44,707 nt of DNA from Lachnospiraceae bacterium. Its GTDB lineage: Bacteria; Bacillota; Clostridia; Lachnospirales; Lachnospiraceae. Numbering within the stretch: position 1 is the first letter of the stretch; each line of letters begins with the position of its first letter. Under the pieces are notes generated by a model. That model was not told the origin of the DNA, made no database searches, and saw only the letters and a program-made list of their open reading frames with translations. The translations under genes and the position numbers were made by a program. Below are positions 1-7,267 of the stretch, piece after piece. The stretch lies in the NCBI GenBank assembly GCA_017441825.1, contig JAFRVD010000034.1, forward strand, positions 1 to 44,707, written 5' to 3'.

Positions 1-45
1 AGGCTTCATGCGAAGTCTGGCGCGATGTTTTAGGTGGGAGTTATT

Positions 46-1272
46 TTACACCCCCTTTTCGAGGAGCGCCCGCGCACTCTCAACGGAATCGATGCCGGTG
101 AGGTTCTTGATGGGAGCGAATTCTTTTTCGCGGACCACCTCGTACGCCAGACAGCTGTCCATGAGGTGGATCATGTCAAGGACCAGAAGCTCGTACTTGC
201 AGCCGTTCGGCTTGTCCGGCTTGACGAGTCCGCCGTTTTCGTCAAGATACGGGATCTTCTTTTCCACAATGTGGTAAGGCATCTGCTTCGCGATGATCTC
301 CTCAAGCCTGTCCATCTTGAAATAGTAATTCAGGATCACGCCGAAGTTGTAGAGGAGGTCGCCGTTCTCGTCCCGCAGGTTGATCATGTCGTCCGTCATT
401 TCGTAATATTCCACTATGGACGGCTTCCCGTCCTCCAGGCAGAGGACGCCCACGCGCTCCATCGGGTCCGCCTTCTTCACGGCTTTGCCCGCGCAGTCCA
501 GGCCCGAAAGGATGAACGCGCCGGTGTAGACCGGATCGCTGATGTGAACGAGCACGTTGTCCACGCCGAAGCAGGAGATGTATTCAATGTGCCGCTCGTG
601 AAGCTCGTCGAGGAGCCCGCACTTTTTCAGCGAATGGAACCAGCCGCCGGTACCGTTCGGCGAATTCGCGATCTTCCCTTTTTCCTCGAGCAGGATATTG
701 CCGGCAAAGTCCGTGCACGGAGCCATTTCCTGCCTGAAGAAGCGGACGTAGTCCGGATCGTAGCCGAAGTAGTTTTTCTCCTTAAAGAACGCCGAAGTCT
801 CCTCGTAGTTCCTGTCCGACGTCATGATAAGCAGCAGGATCTTGCCGCCTGCCTGCTCCGTAGTCCTCTTCAGGTTCTCGATCAGGCACTCAAAGATGTA
901 GAGATCTCTTGTCACGCCGATGTTGTATGTCCCCTTCGGATGGTCGAAGCCGAGGCGCGTCCCCATGCCGCCTGCAAGAAGGACCGCCGCGCACTTTCCT
1001 TCGCGGATCGCCTTGCAGCCGGCTTCCTCGAATTCCGTACGGCGCTTTTCGATCTCTTCTACGGTCATCGTATTGGGAAGCGGCTCAAGATGGCCTCTCG
1101 GGAAGGCCTTGGGGCCATCGGCGCCCTTAACAAGCTCCGGAAGAGACAGATCCAGGTCCCCGATCTGCTGAAGAAGCGCTTTCTGTCCTTCGGGAGAAAG
1201 CTCGCCGTAATACTTTAACACCTGTGTCTGGCCGTACTTTTCAAGAAGGGCGGCCGCCTGTTCATATGTCAT
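46..1272 (-). CDS. UDP-sugar pyrophosphorylase, UDPGP family (UAP/UGP type)
   Basis: A cytoplasmic nucleotidyltransferase of 408 residues that should make UDP-GlcNAc or UDP-glucose from UTP and the sugar 1-phosphate. The nucleotide-binding signature LLAGGMGTRLG is followed by FDHPKGTYNIG, the pattern of the eukaryote-like UDPGP (type 1) family rather than bacterial GalU or GlmU. The length suits that family in Clostridia. The frame is open further upstream, but I place the start at the ATG at 1272 because AGGAG lies six bases before it and homology begins there (TYEQAAALLEKYGQ). The gene is transcribed alone, divergent from pfkA. The sequence does not settle GlcNAc-1-P against Glc-1-P. Family assignment is firm; substrate is inferred. 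Confidence 0.88.
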   Translation of the reverse strand: MTYEQAAALLEKYGQTQVLKYYGELSPEGQKALLQQIGDLDLSLPELVKGADGPKAFPRGHLEPLPNTMTVEEIEKRRTEFEEAGCKAIREGKCAAVLLAGGMGTRLGFDHPKGTYNIGVTRDLYIFECLIENLKRTTEQAGGKILLLIMTSDRNYEETSAFFKEKNYFGYDPDYVRFFRQEMAPCTDFAGNILLEEKGKIANSPNGTGGWFHSLKKCGLLDELHERHIEYISCFGVDNVLVHISDPVYTGAFILSGLDCAGKAVKKADPMERVGVLCLEDGKPSIVEYYEMTDDMINLRDENGDLLYNFGVILNYYFKMDRLEEIIAKQMPYHIVEKKIPYLDENGGLVKPDKPNGCKYELLVLDMIHLMDSCLAYEVVREKEFAPIKNLTGIDSVESARALLEKGV

Positions 1273-1426
1273 GGCAATGCTCCTTTTCATAGAGTATAGT
1301 GAATATCCAAACATGATAACTATATCAGATGGGACGGGGGTTTTCAAGCCTTTCATCAGACGGCTTCGGCACCTCCTTTTTCGGAACGGAAGGCTTTCAA
1401 AAAGAGAACGGGCTTTGAAAAAAAGA

Positions 1427-1455
1427 TTGAATAAAGGCCCGGGGAAGAGTATCAT
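1427..1455 (+). promoter_or_regulatory. Sigma-A promoter for pfkA
   Basis: TTGAAT (1427-1432) and TATCAT (1450-1455) are separated by 17 bases and lie about 60 bases before the pfkA start. No better pair is seen in the 244-base divergent gap. The rest of the gap (1273-1426) contains AT-rich stretches near 1290-1325 that may hold the divergent minus-strand promoter, but no clean -35 there. Confidence 0.6.
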
Positions 1456-1516
1456 GAAACTGTTTTATGAGTAACATGCCTGAAGAAGAGACTGATGGAT
1501 CAGGAGGGGGAACGAT

Positions 1517-2488
1517 ATGTCGGAAGTGAAGAAAATCGCGGTACTGACAAGCGGCGGCGATTCGCCGGGGATGAACGCGGCCATCCGCGCCGTGGTCCGT
1601 TCCGGGATCGCGCAGGGACTTGACGTTCAGGGGATCGAACGGGGGTATTCGGGGCTCCTTGAGGAGCGCTTCCTTACAATGGATACGCACGGTGTTTCCG
1701 AGACGATCCAGCGCGGCGGGACGATCCTTTTTACGGCGCGCTGTCCTGAATTTGTGGAGCGGGAAACGCAGGAAAAGGCTGCGGAGATCTTAAGGAAGCA
1801 TGAGATCGACGGACTGGTAGTCATTGGCGGAGACGGGTCGTTCCGCGGGGCGCAGGCGCTCGCGCGGCTCGGAGTGAACGTCATCGGCATCCCGGGGACC
1901 ATCGACCTCGATATTGCCTGCACGGACTATACGATCGGCTTTGACACCGCGGTCAATACGGCGATGGAGGCCATCGACAAGATCCGCGACACCTCAAGCT
2001 CCCACGAACGCTGCTCTATAGTGGAGGTCATGGGGCGGAGCGCGGGCTACATCGCCATGGTCTGCGGCATTGCGACCGGCGCGGAAGACATCCTTCTCCC
2101 GGAGCTATATGACGGCGACGAGCAGGCCATCATCGACCACGTGATCGATAACCGGAAGAAGGGCAGGAAGCACCATCTGATCATCAATGCTGAGGGTGTT
2201 GGCCATTCCACTTCCATGGCACGGAGGATCGAGGCGGCCACCGGCGTGGAGACGCGGGCGACCATCCTCGGGTATCTCCAGCGCGGCGGCAGTCCGTCAA
2301 GCCGCGACCGTTTCTACGCGTCCCTTATGGGCTCGCGGGCGGTGGACCTCCTGATCGCCGGTAAGAGCTGCAGGATCGTCGTCTTTAAGGACGGCAGGTG
2401 TACGGACGTGGACATCGAAGAGGGGCTTGCGATGAAGAAGGAGATCCCGGAAAGCATCCGCCGCCTGACCTCACTCCTTGCAAGGTAA
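1517..2488 (+). CDS. pfkA: ATP-dependent 6-phosphofructokinase
   Basis: Phosphorylates fructose 6-phosphate to fructose 1,6-bisphosphate in cytoplasmic glycolysis. At 323 residues it matches the usual PfkA length of about 320. Motifs in order: TSGGDSPGMNAAIRA at the N-terminus, GGDGSF (the Gly after the Asp indicates ATP rather than pyrophosphate as donor), GTIDLD with the catalytic Asp, TIGFDTA, EVMGRSAGY, and LQRGGSP for substrate binding. The family consensus at the active-site loop is TIDND; here the Asn is Leu. The start is an ATG behind a GGAGGGGG Shine-Dalgarno. The next gene starts three bases after the stop, so the two are probably co-transcribed. Confidence 0.95.
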   Translation: MSEVKKIAVLTSGGDSPGMNAAIRAVVRSGIAQGLDVQGIERGYSGLLEERFLTMDTHGVSETIQRGGTILFTARCPEFVERETQEKAAEILRKHEIDGLVVIGGDGSFRGAQALARLGVNVIGIPGTIDLDIACTDYTIGFDTAVNTAMEAIDKIRDTSSSHERCSIVEVMGRSAGYIAMVCGIATGAEDILLPELYDGDEQAIIDHVIDNRKKGRKHHLIINAEGVGHSTSMARRIEAATGVETRATILGYLQRGGSPSSRDRFYASLMGSRAVDLLIAGKSCRIVVFKDGRCTDVDIEEGLAMKKEIPESIRRLTSLLAR

Positions 2489-2491
2489 GCT

Positions 2492-3271
2492 ATGAACGAA
2501 CTGGAAAAGAATATTGTCAAGTGGCAGTCCCGGGCTTCAAAGCGCCGTGAAGACGGCGTGTTTATCGTGGAAGGGACCCGCATGTTTACGGAAGTCCCGG
2601 CAGCGCGGCTTCAGACGATCGTAGTCTCCGAGGACCTGTTTATGAGATACCCGGAGATGGAGGAAGAAGTCAGGAGGAAGCGTGAGGCCTCTCATGCGGG
2701 GCTTCGGACAGTGAAGCCGGACGTCTTCAGAAAGCTTTCGGATACGCAGACGCCGCAGGGGATCCTCGCGGTAGTCAGGATCACGGAGCGCACGCCGGAG
2801 GAGGTCCTTTCTGACGGCACGGGGCTATACGTGATCCTCGAAAACCTGCAGGATCCGGGAAACCTCGGGACTATCTTAAGAAGCTGCGAGGCTGCCGGGG
2901 CTTCCGGCGTTATCATGAATACCGGGTGCGCCGATATCTGGAACCCGAAGGTAGTGCGTGCTACAATGGGTGCAATTTTCCGAGTGCCGTTCACTATCGT
3001 TCCGGATCTTCGCGATACGGTCCGGATGATCCATGAACGCGGCGGGGAATGCCATGCCGCACACTTACGGGGCGCCGTCCCGTATGACGTCCCGGATTAC
3101 AGGGGAATGTCCGCATTTATGATCGGAAACGAAGGAGAGGGGCTCACTCCGGAGCTCACGGCACTTGCGGACCGGCGGATCATCATCCCCATGAAGGGGG
3201 CAGTTGAATCGCTGAACGCAGCCATGGCGGCCACCATTTTACTGTTCGAAGCGGCCAGGCAGAGGCAGTAA
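2492..3271 (+). CDS. TrmH/SpoU-family RNA 2'-O-ribose methyltransferase
   Basis: A SAM-dependent SPOUT methyltransferase of 259 residues, probably acting on 23S rRNA or tRNA. An N-terminal substrate-binding region includes FIVEGTRMF near residue 25. The knotted catalytic domain has the three family motifs: ENLQDPGNLGTILR (residues 117-130), FMIGNEGEGL, and IPMKGAVESLNAAMAA near the C-terminus. The start is the ATG three bases after the pfkA stop, with AAGG upstream. A strong hairpin at 3298 closes the unit. The exact target nucleotide cannot be read from sequence; RlmB-like and TsnR-like members share these motifs. Confidence 0.9.
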   Translation: MNELEKNIVKWQSRASKRREDGVFIVEGTRMFTEVPAARLQTIVVSEDLFMRYPEMEEEVRRKREASHAGLRTVKPDVFRKLSDTQTPQGILAVVRITERTPEEVLSDGTGLYVILENLQDPGNLGTILRSCEAAGASGVIMNTGCADIWNPKVVRATMGAIFRVPFTIVPDLRDTVRMIHERGGECHAAHLRGAVPYDVPDYRGMSAFMIGNEGEGLTPELTALADRRIIIPMKGAVESLNAAMAATILLFEAARQRQ

Positions 3272-3297
3272 AAACATACATTTCAGGACTGTGACCG

Positions 3298-3330
3298 GGC
3301 AGGGGGAATGATCCCCCTGCCTGTTTGTCC
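3298..3330 (+). terminator. Intrinsic terminator after pfkA / rRNA methyltransferase
   Basis: A perfect 10-bp stem (3298-3307 with 3312-3321, GGCAGGGGGA pairing TCCCCCTGCC) with an ATGA loop, followed by a short T-rich tail. It lies 27 bases past the stop codon. Confidence 0.75.
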
Positions 3331-3362
3331 GAGGGGACAAAAAGAAGATTTCGATCAGATTC

Positions 3363-3391
3363 TTGACAAAATAATGACGGTGTGCTACAAT
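3363..3391 (+). promoter_or_regulatory. Near-consensus sigma-A promoter for the SH3/3D protein
   Basis: TTGACA (3363-3368), a 17-base spacer and TACAAT (3386-3391). It drives a leader of about 130 bases before the gene at 3533; the leader is AT-rich and carries an inverted repeat at 3399-3440. Confidence 0.8.
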
Positions 3392-3398
3392 CCATCGT

Positions 3399-3440
3399 AA
3401 CAATTGCTTAACATTTCAGGGAAATCGTAACAAAATTGTT
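3399..3440 (+). repeat. Inverted and direct repeat at the transcription start
   Basis: AACAATT (3399-3405) is the reverse complement of AATTGTT (3434-3440). The left copy is also part of a direct repeat, ATCGTAACAA, present at 3394-3403 and again at 3425-3434. The position just downstream of the -10 would suit a repressor site or a leader stem. No known factor recognised. Confidence 0.45.
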
Positions 3441-3532
3441 GCATTTGCACTGTTTTTGTGTAATTATTAATATTGTTTTAATACTCGTCATTATTTCAAA
3501 AAGGAGTGTCAGGGAAAGCCTGGCGGATCATT

Positions 3533-4981
3533 ATGTCAGGAAAGTGGAGATATGCCGCAGTCCTTCTTGCTGCAGCCCTCATGATCTTGGGGACCGCGCT
3601 TCTTGTGAAGGGCAGGCATATAACCGAAACAGAGAATGCAGCCGCACCGGAGGCATCTGAAGCAGCAAGCTTCGAGGTCGTGGACGTTACGGACAGGCAT
3701 ATCAGAGGCAATATCGAAGGACGGGAAGCTCCGGAGGAGGAGACTCCCGTGCTTCTCACTGCGCTTCCTTCCGAAAGCCTTCCTTCCGAAGAACCCTCTC
3801 AGGAAGAAGCAGCTCCGGCTGAGACTTCAGAAGAAGTTCCCGTCGGTCTGAAAGCGTATTTCAGGGACAAGCTGTGCATCGACCCGGAGAAGGTCTCCCT
3901 GTACTTAAACGTCAGGGAAGCCCCGGATGAGGAGAGCGATATCCTGGACGTACTGTACCCGGACGACATCGTCCCCTGCACAGGACGTACAGGCGACTGG
4001 TATGAGATTCAGCAGAACGGATATACGGGCTATGTGAATGCGTTCTATGCCCTTTACGGGATGGAAGCATATGAAGAGCTTCGGGATACGGTAGCGTACG
4101 CCGTCATGGCAAAGGAAGACGGCGTCTATATGTATGAAAGTGCGGAGGAGACCGGCACGGTCATTCTGTCCACAAGAAAAGGCGACGTATTCCGTGTAGT
4201 GGATATGGACGCGACGTATTACACCGTCTCAGTCCGGTCGCCCATCTATGAGACGCTGGTCATCCCGAAGAACAAGGTCGTCCTGTACTACCTGTTCCTG
4301 GGACCCGGCAACAGCAATGAACTTTCAGACGAAGCGGAAGAAATGTTCAGCATGCTGAACATCGAAGGAAATCTTGCGCGCAAGGAGACTATCCAGCGCG
4401 AGGTGGAGTATGAAGAGGAGCAGTCGCTCCTTGCTTCCTCCGCTCTTGAATCGAGCATACAGGAGTCCTCCTGGCTTGAGGAGTACTATGCCTCCTCGGC
4501 CGCGGAGACGTATGAGGAAACGTACGCCGCATGGCAGCCGCAGACTGCGGCTCCGACGCAAACGGCCGCTACGCAGCCGCCCGTAACTCAGCCGCCCGTA
4601 ACTTCCACAGCTCCTCCGGAAACGCAGCCGACCACGGCTCCGACGAATCCCGGGAACGAAGAGGCCGGCCAGAACCTCACGTATCTCGGCAGCTTCCGGA
4701 TCACCCATTACTGCCACTGCACGAAATGCTGCGGCGTCTGGGGCTCGGATGACCCGAACTATACGGCGCACGGCGCGTCCGGACTGCCGCTCGTTTCGGA
4801 CTATTCCGTTGCGGTGTGCGTGAGCCAGATCCCGTACGGCACGCGCCTTCTGATCAACGGAAAAGAGTATGTGGCGGCGGACTGCGGCGTTCCCGCAAAC
4901 TGCATCGACATCTACCGCAGGACCCACGCGGAAGCATCGGCCGGCGGCATGTATTACGCGGACGTATACATCATCAACTGA
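3533..4981 (+). CDS. Secreted SH3 and 3D-domain cell-wall protein
   Basis: Probable peptidoglycan-associated exoprotein of 482 residues. A signal peptide or anchor (about 5-25) is followed by an acidic Ala/Glu/Pro stretch, an SH3-like domain (about 115-175, LYLNVREAP to GYVNAFYALYG), a second SH3-like repeat (about 187-245), a linker rich in Glu/Ser and TQPPVTQPP repeats, and a C-terminal 3D domain. In that domain two of the three name-giving Asp are present (D450 in VAADCG, D459 in CIDIY), but the first is Cys429 (VAVCVS instead of VAVD). A CHCTKCCG cluster precedes it. The start is uncertain: a GTG at 3506 overlaps AAGGAG, so I prefer the ATG at 3533 although its own Shine-Dalgarno is weak. 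Role in wall remodelling is inferred from family. Confidence 0.82.
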   Translation: MSGKWRYAAVLLAAALMILGTALLVKGRHITETENAAAPEASEAASFEVVDVTDRHIRGNIEGREAPEEETPVLLTALPSESLPSEEPSQEEAAPAETSEEVPVGLKAYFRDKLCIDPEKVSLYLNVREAPDEESDILDVLYPDDIVPCTGRTGDWYEIQQNGYTGYVNAFYALYGMEAYEELRDTVAYAVMAKEDGVYMYESAEETGTVILSTRKGDVFRVVDMDATYYTVSVRSPIYETLVIPKNKVVLYYLFLGPGNSNELSDEAEEMFSMLNIEGNLARKETIQREVEYEEEQSLLASSALESSIQESSWLEEYYASSAAETYEETYAAWQPQTAAPTQTAATQPPVTQPPVTSTAPPETQPTTAPTNPGNEEAGQNLTYLGSFRITHYCHCTKCCGVWGSDDPNYTAHGASGLPLVSDYSVAVCVSQIPYGTRLLINGKEYVAADCGVPANCIDIYRRTHAEASAGGMYYADVYIIN

Positions 4982-4984
4982 TAT

Positions 4985-5005
4985 CCCGGAGGCGCTGACT
5001 CCGGG
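4985..5005 (+). repeat. Hairpin just after the SH3/3D gene
   Basis: CCCGGAG (4985-4991) and CTCCGGG (4999-5005) form a perfect 7-bp stem with a 7-base loop, three bases past the stop codon. There is no T-tract, so it is more likely an mRNA 3' structure than a terminator by itself. Confidence 0.45.
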
Positions 5006-5023
5006 GAAGCATAAGGAATCACG

Positions 5024-5065
5024 GACCGGCGTCCCGTTTGGGACCGCCGGTCTTCCTGCATTTTT
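5024..5065 (+). terminator. Intrinsic terminator after SH3/3D gene
   Basis: GACCGGC-GTCCC (5024-5035) pairs with GGGAC-C-GCCGGTC (5040-5052), a 12-bp stem with one bulged C and a GTTT loop, followed by a T-rich tail ending in TTTTT at 5061-5065. Confidence 0.7.
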
Positions 5066-5107
5066 ACGTGAGAAGAATGAAATTTTTGTGTATTCACTGC
5101 AGGATTA

Positions 5108-5137
5108 TTGTAAAAAGTGCAGAATGTGTGATATGAT
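5108..5137 (+). promoter_or_regulatory. Sigma-A promoter for the zinc-ribbon / DUF5685 / J-domain unit
   Basis: TTGTAA (5108-5113) and TATGAT (5132-5137) with an 18-base spacer, 75 bases before the TTG start at 5213. It follows directly on the terminator at 5024-5065, so the next block appears independently transcribed. Confidence 0.6.
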
Positions 5138-5212
5138 ATCGACGTATAAAAGTACCCGGGGAGATCCAAATCTCACGCGGGTCTTTCAGTATATTTGACG
5201 GAGGAAATGCAA

Positions 5213-5599
5213 TTGAACGGATTTCTTGCTGGAATAGCGGAAAAGTTCAGGCGTTTTATGGCAGGGAGATACGGATCGGACAAGCTCAATATGGCGATCC
5301 TCATATTGGCGGTCCTCCTTGAGATCCTGTACGCGGTATTCGGCCTTCAGGTGCTTGCGGTCCTCAGCATCCTGCTCATCATGCTGACGTTTTTCCGCAT
5401 GTTTTCCCGGAATATCGCAAAGAGGCAGAAAGAAAACCACTTTTTCCTTGAGCTTATCTCCGAAGCGAAGATGCTCAGGAAATATCACATTTACAAATGC
5501 CCCGGCTGCAGCCAGAAGATCCGGGTGCCCAGAAAGGGCGGCGTAACGGTGGACGTTTCCTGCCCTAAATGCGGTACAAAGTTCAGGAAGAAGATCTGA
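5213..5599 (+). CDS. Membrane zinc-ribbon protein of unknown function
   Basis: A 128-residue protein with two predicted membrane helices (about 27-43 and 46-62) and a cytoplasmic C-terminal zinc ribbon: CPGC (Cys96, Cys99) and CPKC (Cys117, Cys120), 17 residues apart. The ribbon style (CPGCSQKIRVP) resembles short zinc-ribbon domains often found on regulators or membrane adaptors. TTG at 5213 is chosen because GGAGG (5200-5204) lies eight bases before it; the ATG at 5207 is too close to that site and a TTG at 5195 precedes it. It is three bases from the DUF5685-like gene, so the two are surely co-translated. Function unknown. Confidence 0.75.
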   Translation: MNGFLAGIAEKFRRFMAGRYGSDKLNMAILILAVLLEILYAVFGLQVLAVLSILLIMLTFFRMFSRNIAKRQKENHFFLELISEAKMLRKYHIYKCPGCSQKIRVPRKGGVTVDVSCPKCGTKFRKKI

Positions 5600-5602
5600 C
5601 CC

Positions 5603-6448
5603 ATGTTCGGCTACATTACCCCCTACAAGGAGCGGCTTTCAGAAGAAGACAAAAAGGTCTATGAAAGCTATTACTGCGGACTCTGCAAGGCGCTCGGGAA
5701 GAAATTCGGGCCGCTTTCGCAGCTCATCCTGGCATATGACCCGGTGTTCCTGGCGATCCTTACGAACGGCCTTTATGAACAGGACGAAGCGTACAGGGAC
5801 GGGATCTGCGTCTATAAGGGCAGGAAGGTGAGCCGTGTATACGCGCCGGACCTTTCCTACGCCGCGGACATGAACCTGATGCTCAGCTATCACAACTATA
5901 TCGACCAGGCACACGACAGCAAATCACGCGCCGCGAAGCGCGCGGTGCGGCTCCTTCGGCGGCCGTACATGAAGACTGCGGAAAAATATCCGCGGCAGAA
6001 AAAGGCGCTGGAAGAGTATATGAAGGCGCTGTCCGCATATGAAAAGGAACCGGACGGCAATCCGGACCATGCAGGAAACCTTACGGGGACCATGCTTTCG
6101 GAGGTTTTCCTCGAACGTGAGGACGAATGGCAGGAGACGCTCCGGCGCCTGTTTTTCTACATGGGCAAGTTCATCTACCTTGCGGACGCCTATGCGGACG
6201 TGTTTGACGATGCCGTGACGGGAAGCTATAATCCTTACAGTGCATACAAAGACCGGGGGGACTTTGATTCCTTTGCCCGGACGCATCTCGAGCAGGTCAT
6301 TTCGGAATGTGCGCGGGCATTCGAGATGCTCCCCGTCTTCCGCCACCGCGAGATCTTAAGAAACATCCTTTATTCGGGGGTCTGGACCTCCTTCAGTACG
6401 GTCCGGATGGAGCGCTTAAAGAAAACAGAGAACGGCGGGGATGCCTGA
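5603..6448 (+). CDS. DUF5685-like protein
   Basis: A predicted all-helical, soluble protein of 281 residues that I recognise as DUF5685-like; function unknown. It opens with MFGYITPYKERLSEEDK and a CGLCK motif (Cys near residues 26 and 29), followed by LSQLILAYDPVFLAIL. The second half has an acidic helical motif, IYLADAYADVFDD, then GSYNPY. Asp-rich helices of this kind invite comparison with metal-binding helical enzymes, but I see no diagnostic active site. The gene starts three bases after the zinc-ribbon gene and is followed by the J-domain gene after 39 bases. The arrangement suggests a shared job with the J-domain chaperone partner. Confidence 0.72.
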   Translation: MFGYITPYKERLSEEDKKVYESYYCGLCKALGKKFGPLSQLILAYDPVFLAILTNGLYEQDEAYRDGICVYKGRKVSRVYAPDLSYAADMNLMLSYHNYIDQAHDSKSRAAKRAVRLLRRPYMKTAEKYPRQKKALEEYMKALSAYEKEPDGNPDHAGNLTGTMLSEVFLEREDEWQETLRRLFFYMGKFIYLADAYADVFDDAVTGSYNPYSAYKDRGDFDSFARTHLEQVISECARAFEMLPVFRHREILRNILYSGVWTSFSTVRMERLKKTENGGDA

Positions 6449-6487
6449 AGGGCACCCGGCCTTCAAATACAGAGTTGGAGTTATTGA

Positions 6488-7237
6488 ATGTTTTACGATC
6501 CCTATCAGGTCCTGGGCGTCAGTCCTTCCGCAAGCGACGATGAGATCAAGACGGCTTACAGGAAGCTGAGCCGGAAGTACCATCCGGATGCGAATATCAA
6601 CAATCCGGACAAGGACCAGGCTGAGGAAAAATTCAAGCAGGTACAGCAGGCCTACGACGAGGTCATGAAGATCCGCCAGAACGGAGGCTCGTCCTATGGC
6701 GGAGGAGGCTACGGCCAGTCTCCGTACGGGCAGAGCGGGTACGGCCAGTCTTCCTACGGGCAGGGCGGCTACGGACAGCGCTACGGATACCGCGACCGGT
6801 ATTCGCAGAGCGGCTTCGGCTTCGACCCGTTCGGCGCTTTCTCAGGCGCGTACCGCAACGCCGTAAGCCAGACTGCCGGAGAGCCCGTGGAATTCCAGGC
6901 GGTCCGCAACTACATCAATTCGTATCACTATCAGGAAGCGCTCAACGTCCTGAACCGGATGGAGAGCACCTACCGGAACGCACAGTGGTATTATTACCGC
7001 GCGGTCGCGAACAACGGCCTCAATAACCAGGTCAGCGCGCTCGAGGATGCGCGCACCGCGGCAACGCTGGAGCCCAATAACATGGAATACAGGAGCTTCT
7101 ATCAGCAGCTTCAGAACGGGGACGGCTGGTACGGCAGGATGGGCCAGGGATACGGCCGCGAGGACCTCATGAGCACGGGACTCTGCCTTCCCTGCTGCAT
7201 GATGTCTTTGTGCTGTCCGTGCAACGGTCCCTGCTGA
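6488..7237 (+). CDS. J-domain protein with YGQ repeats and Cys-rich tail
   Basis: A 249-residue DnaJ-domain co-chaperone. The J domain spans about residues 4-64 with the HPD motif at 32-34, so it should stimulate an Hsp70 (DnaK). Next is a Gly/Tyr/Gln low-complexity region containing five pentapeptide repeats YGQxx (75-99), then two tandem helical pairs resembling TPR units (about 134-210, [20 protein letters not shown]). The extreme C-terminus has seven Cys in 17 residues (CLPCC...CCPCNGPC), likely metal binding or lipid modified. It lacks the DnaJ zinc-finger and substrate domains, so it is not DnaJ itself. Start: ATG behind GGAG. It is the third gene of the zinc-ribbon/DUF5685 unit. Confidence 0.85.
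   Translation: MFYDPYQVLGVSPSASDDEIKTAYRKLSRKYHPDANINNPDKDQAEEKFKQVQQAYDEVMKIRQNGGSSYGGGGYGQSPYGQSGYGQSSYGQGGYGQRYGYRDRYSQSGFGFDPFGAFSGAYRNAVSQTAGEPVEFQAVRNYINSYHYQEALNVLNRMESTYRNAQWYYYRAVANNGLNNQVSALEDARTAATLEPNNMEYRSFYQQLQNGDGWYGRMGQGYGREDLMSTGLCLPCCMMSLCCPCNGPC
6710..6784 (+). repeat. Five 15-bp coding repeats (YGQxx)
   Basis: Five consecutive imperfect 15-base units, each beginning TAC-GG-CAG, encode [20 protein letters not shown] and YGQRY. They are probably liable to copy-number change by slippage. Confidence 0.8.
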
Positions 7238-7267
7238 CGGAAGTAAAACATAAGAGAAGGGTGTGCT

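Noticed and set aside
1-18. Imperfect hairpin AGGCTTC/GAAGTCT at the left edge
   Set aside because: It could be part of a terminator for the minus-strand gene, but the stem is short and cut by the window edge.
34-1218. Long open frame (394 codons) on the + strand opposite the UDP-sugar pyrophosphorylase
   Set aside because: It is antisense to a gene with full family motifs, has no ribosome site and no recognisable domain. Long antisense frames are expected at this GC content.
3506-3532. GTG at 3506 as start of the SH3/3D gene
   Set aside because: It shares a base with the AAGGAG motif, so that site cannot serve it; the signal-peptide-like sequence begins better at the ATG at 3533. Doubt remains.
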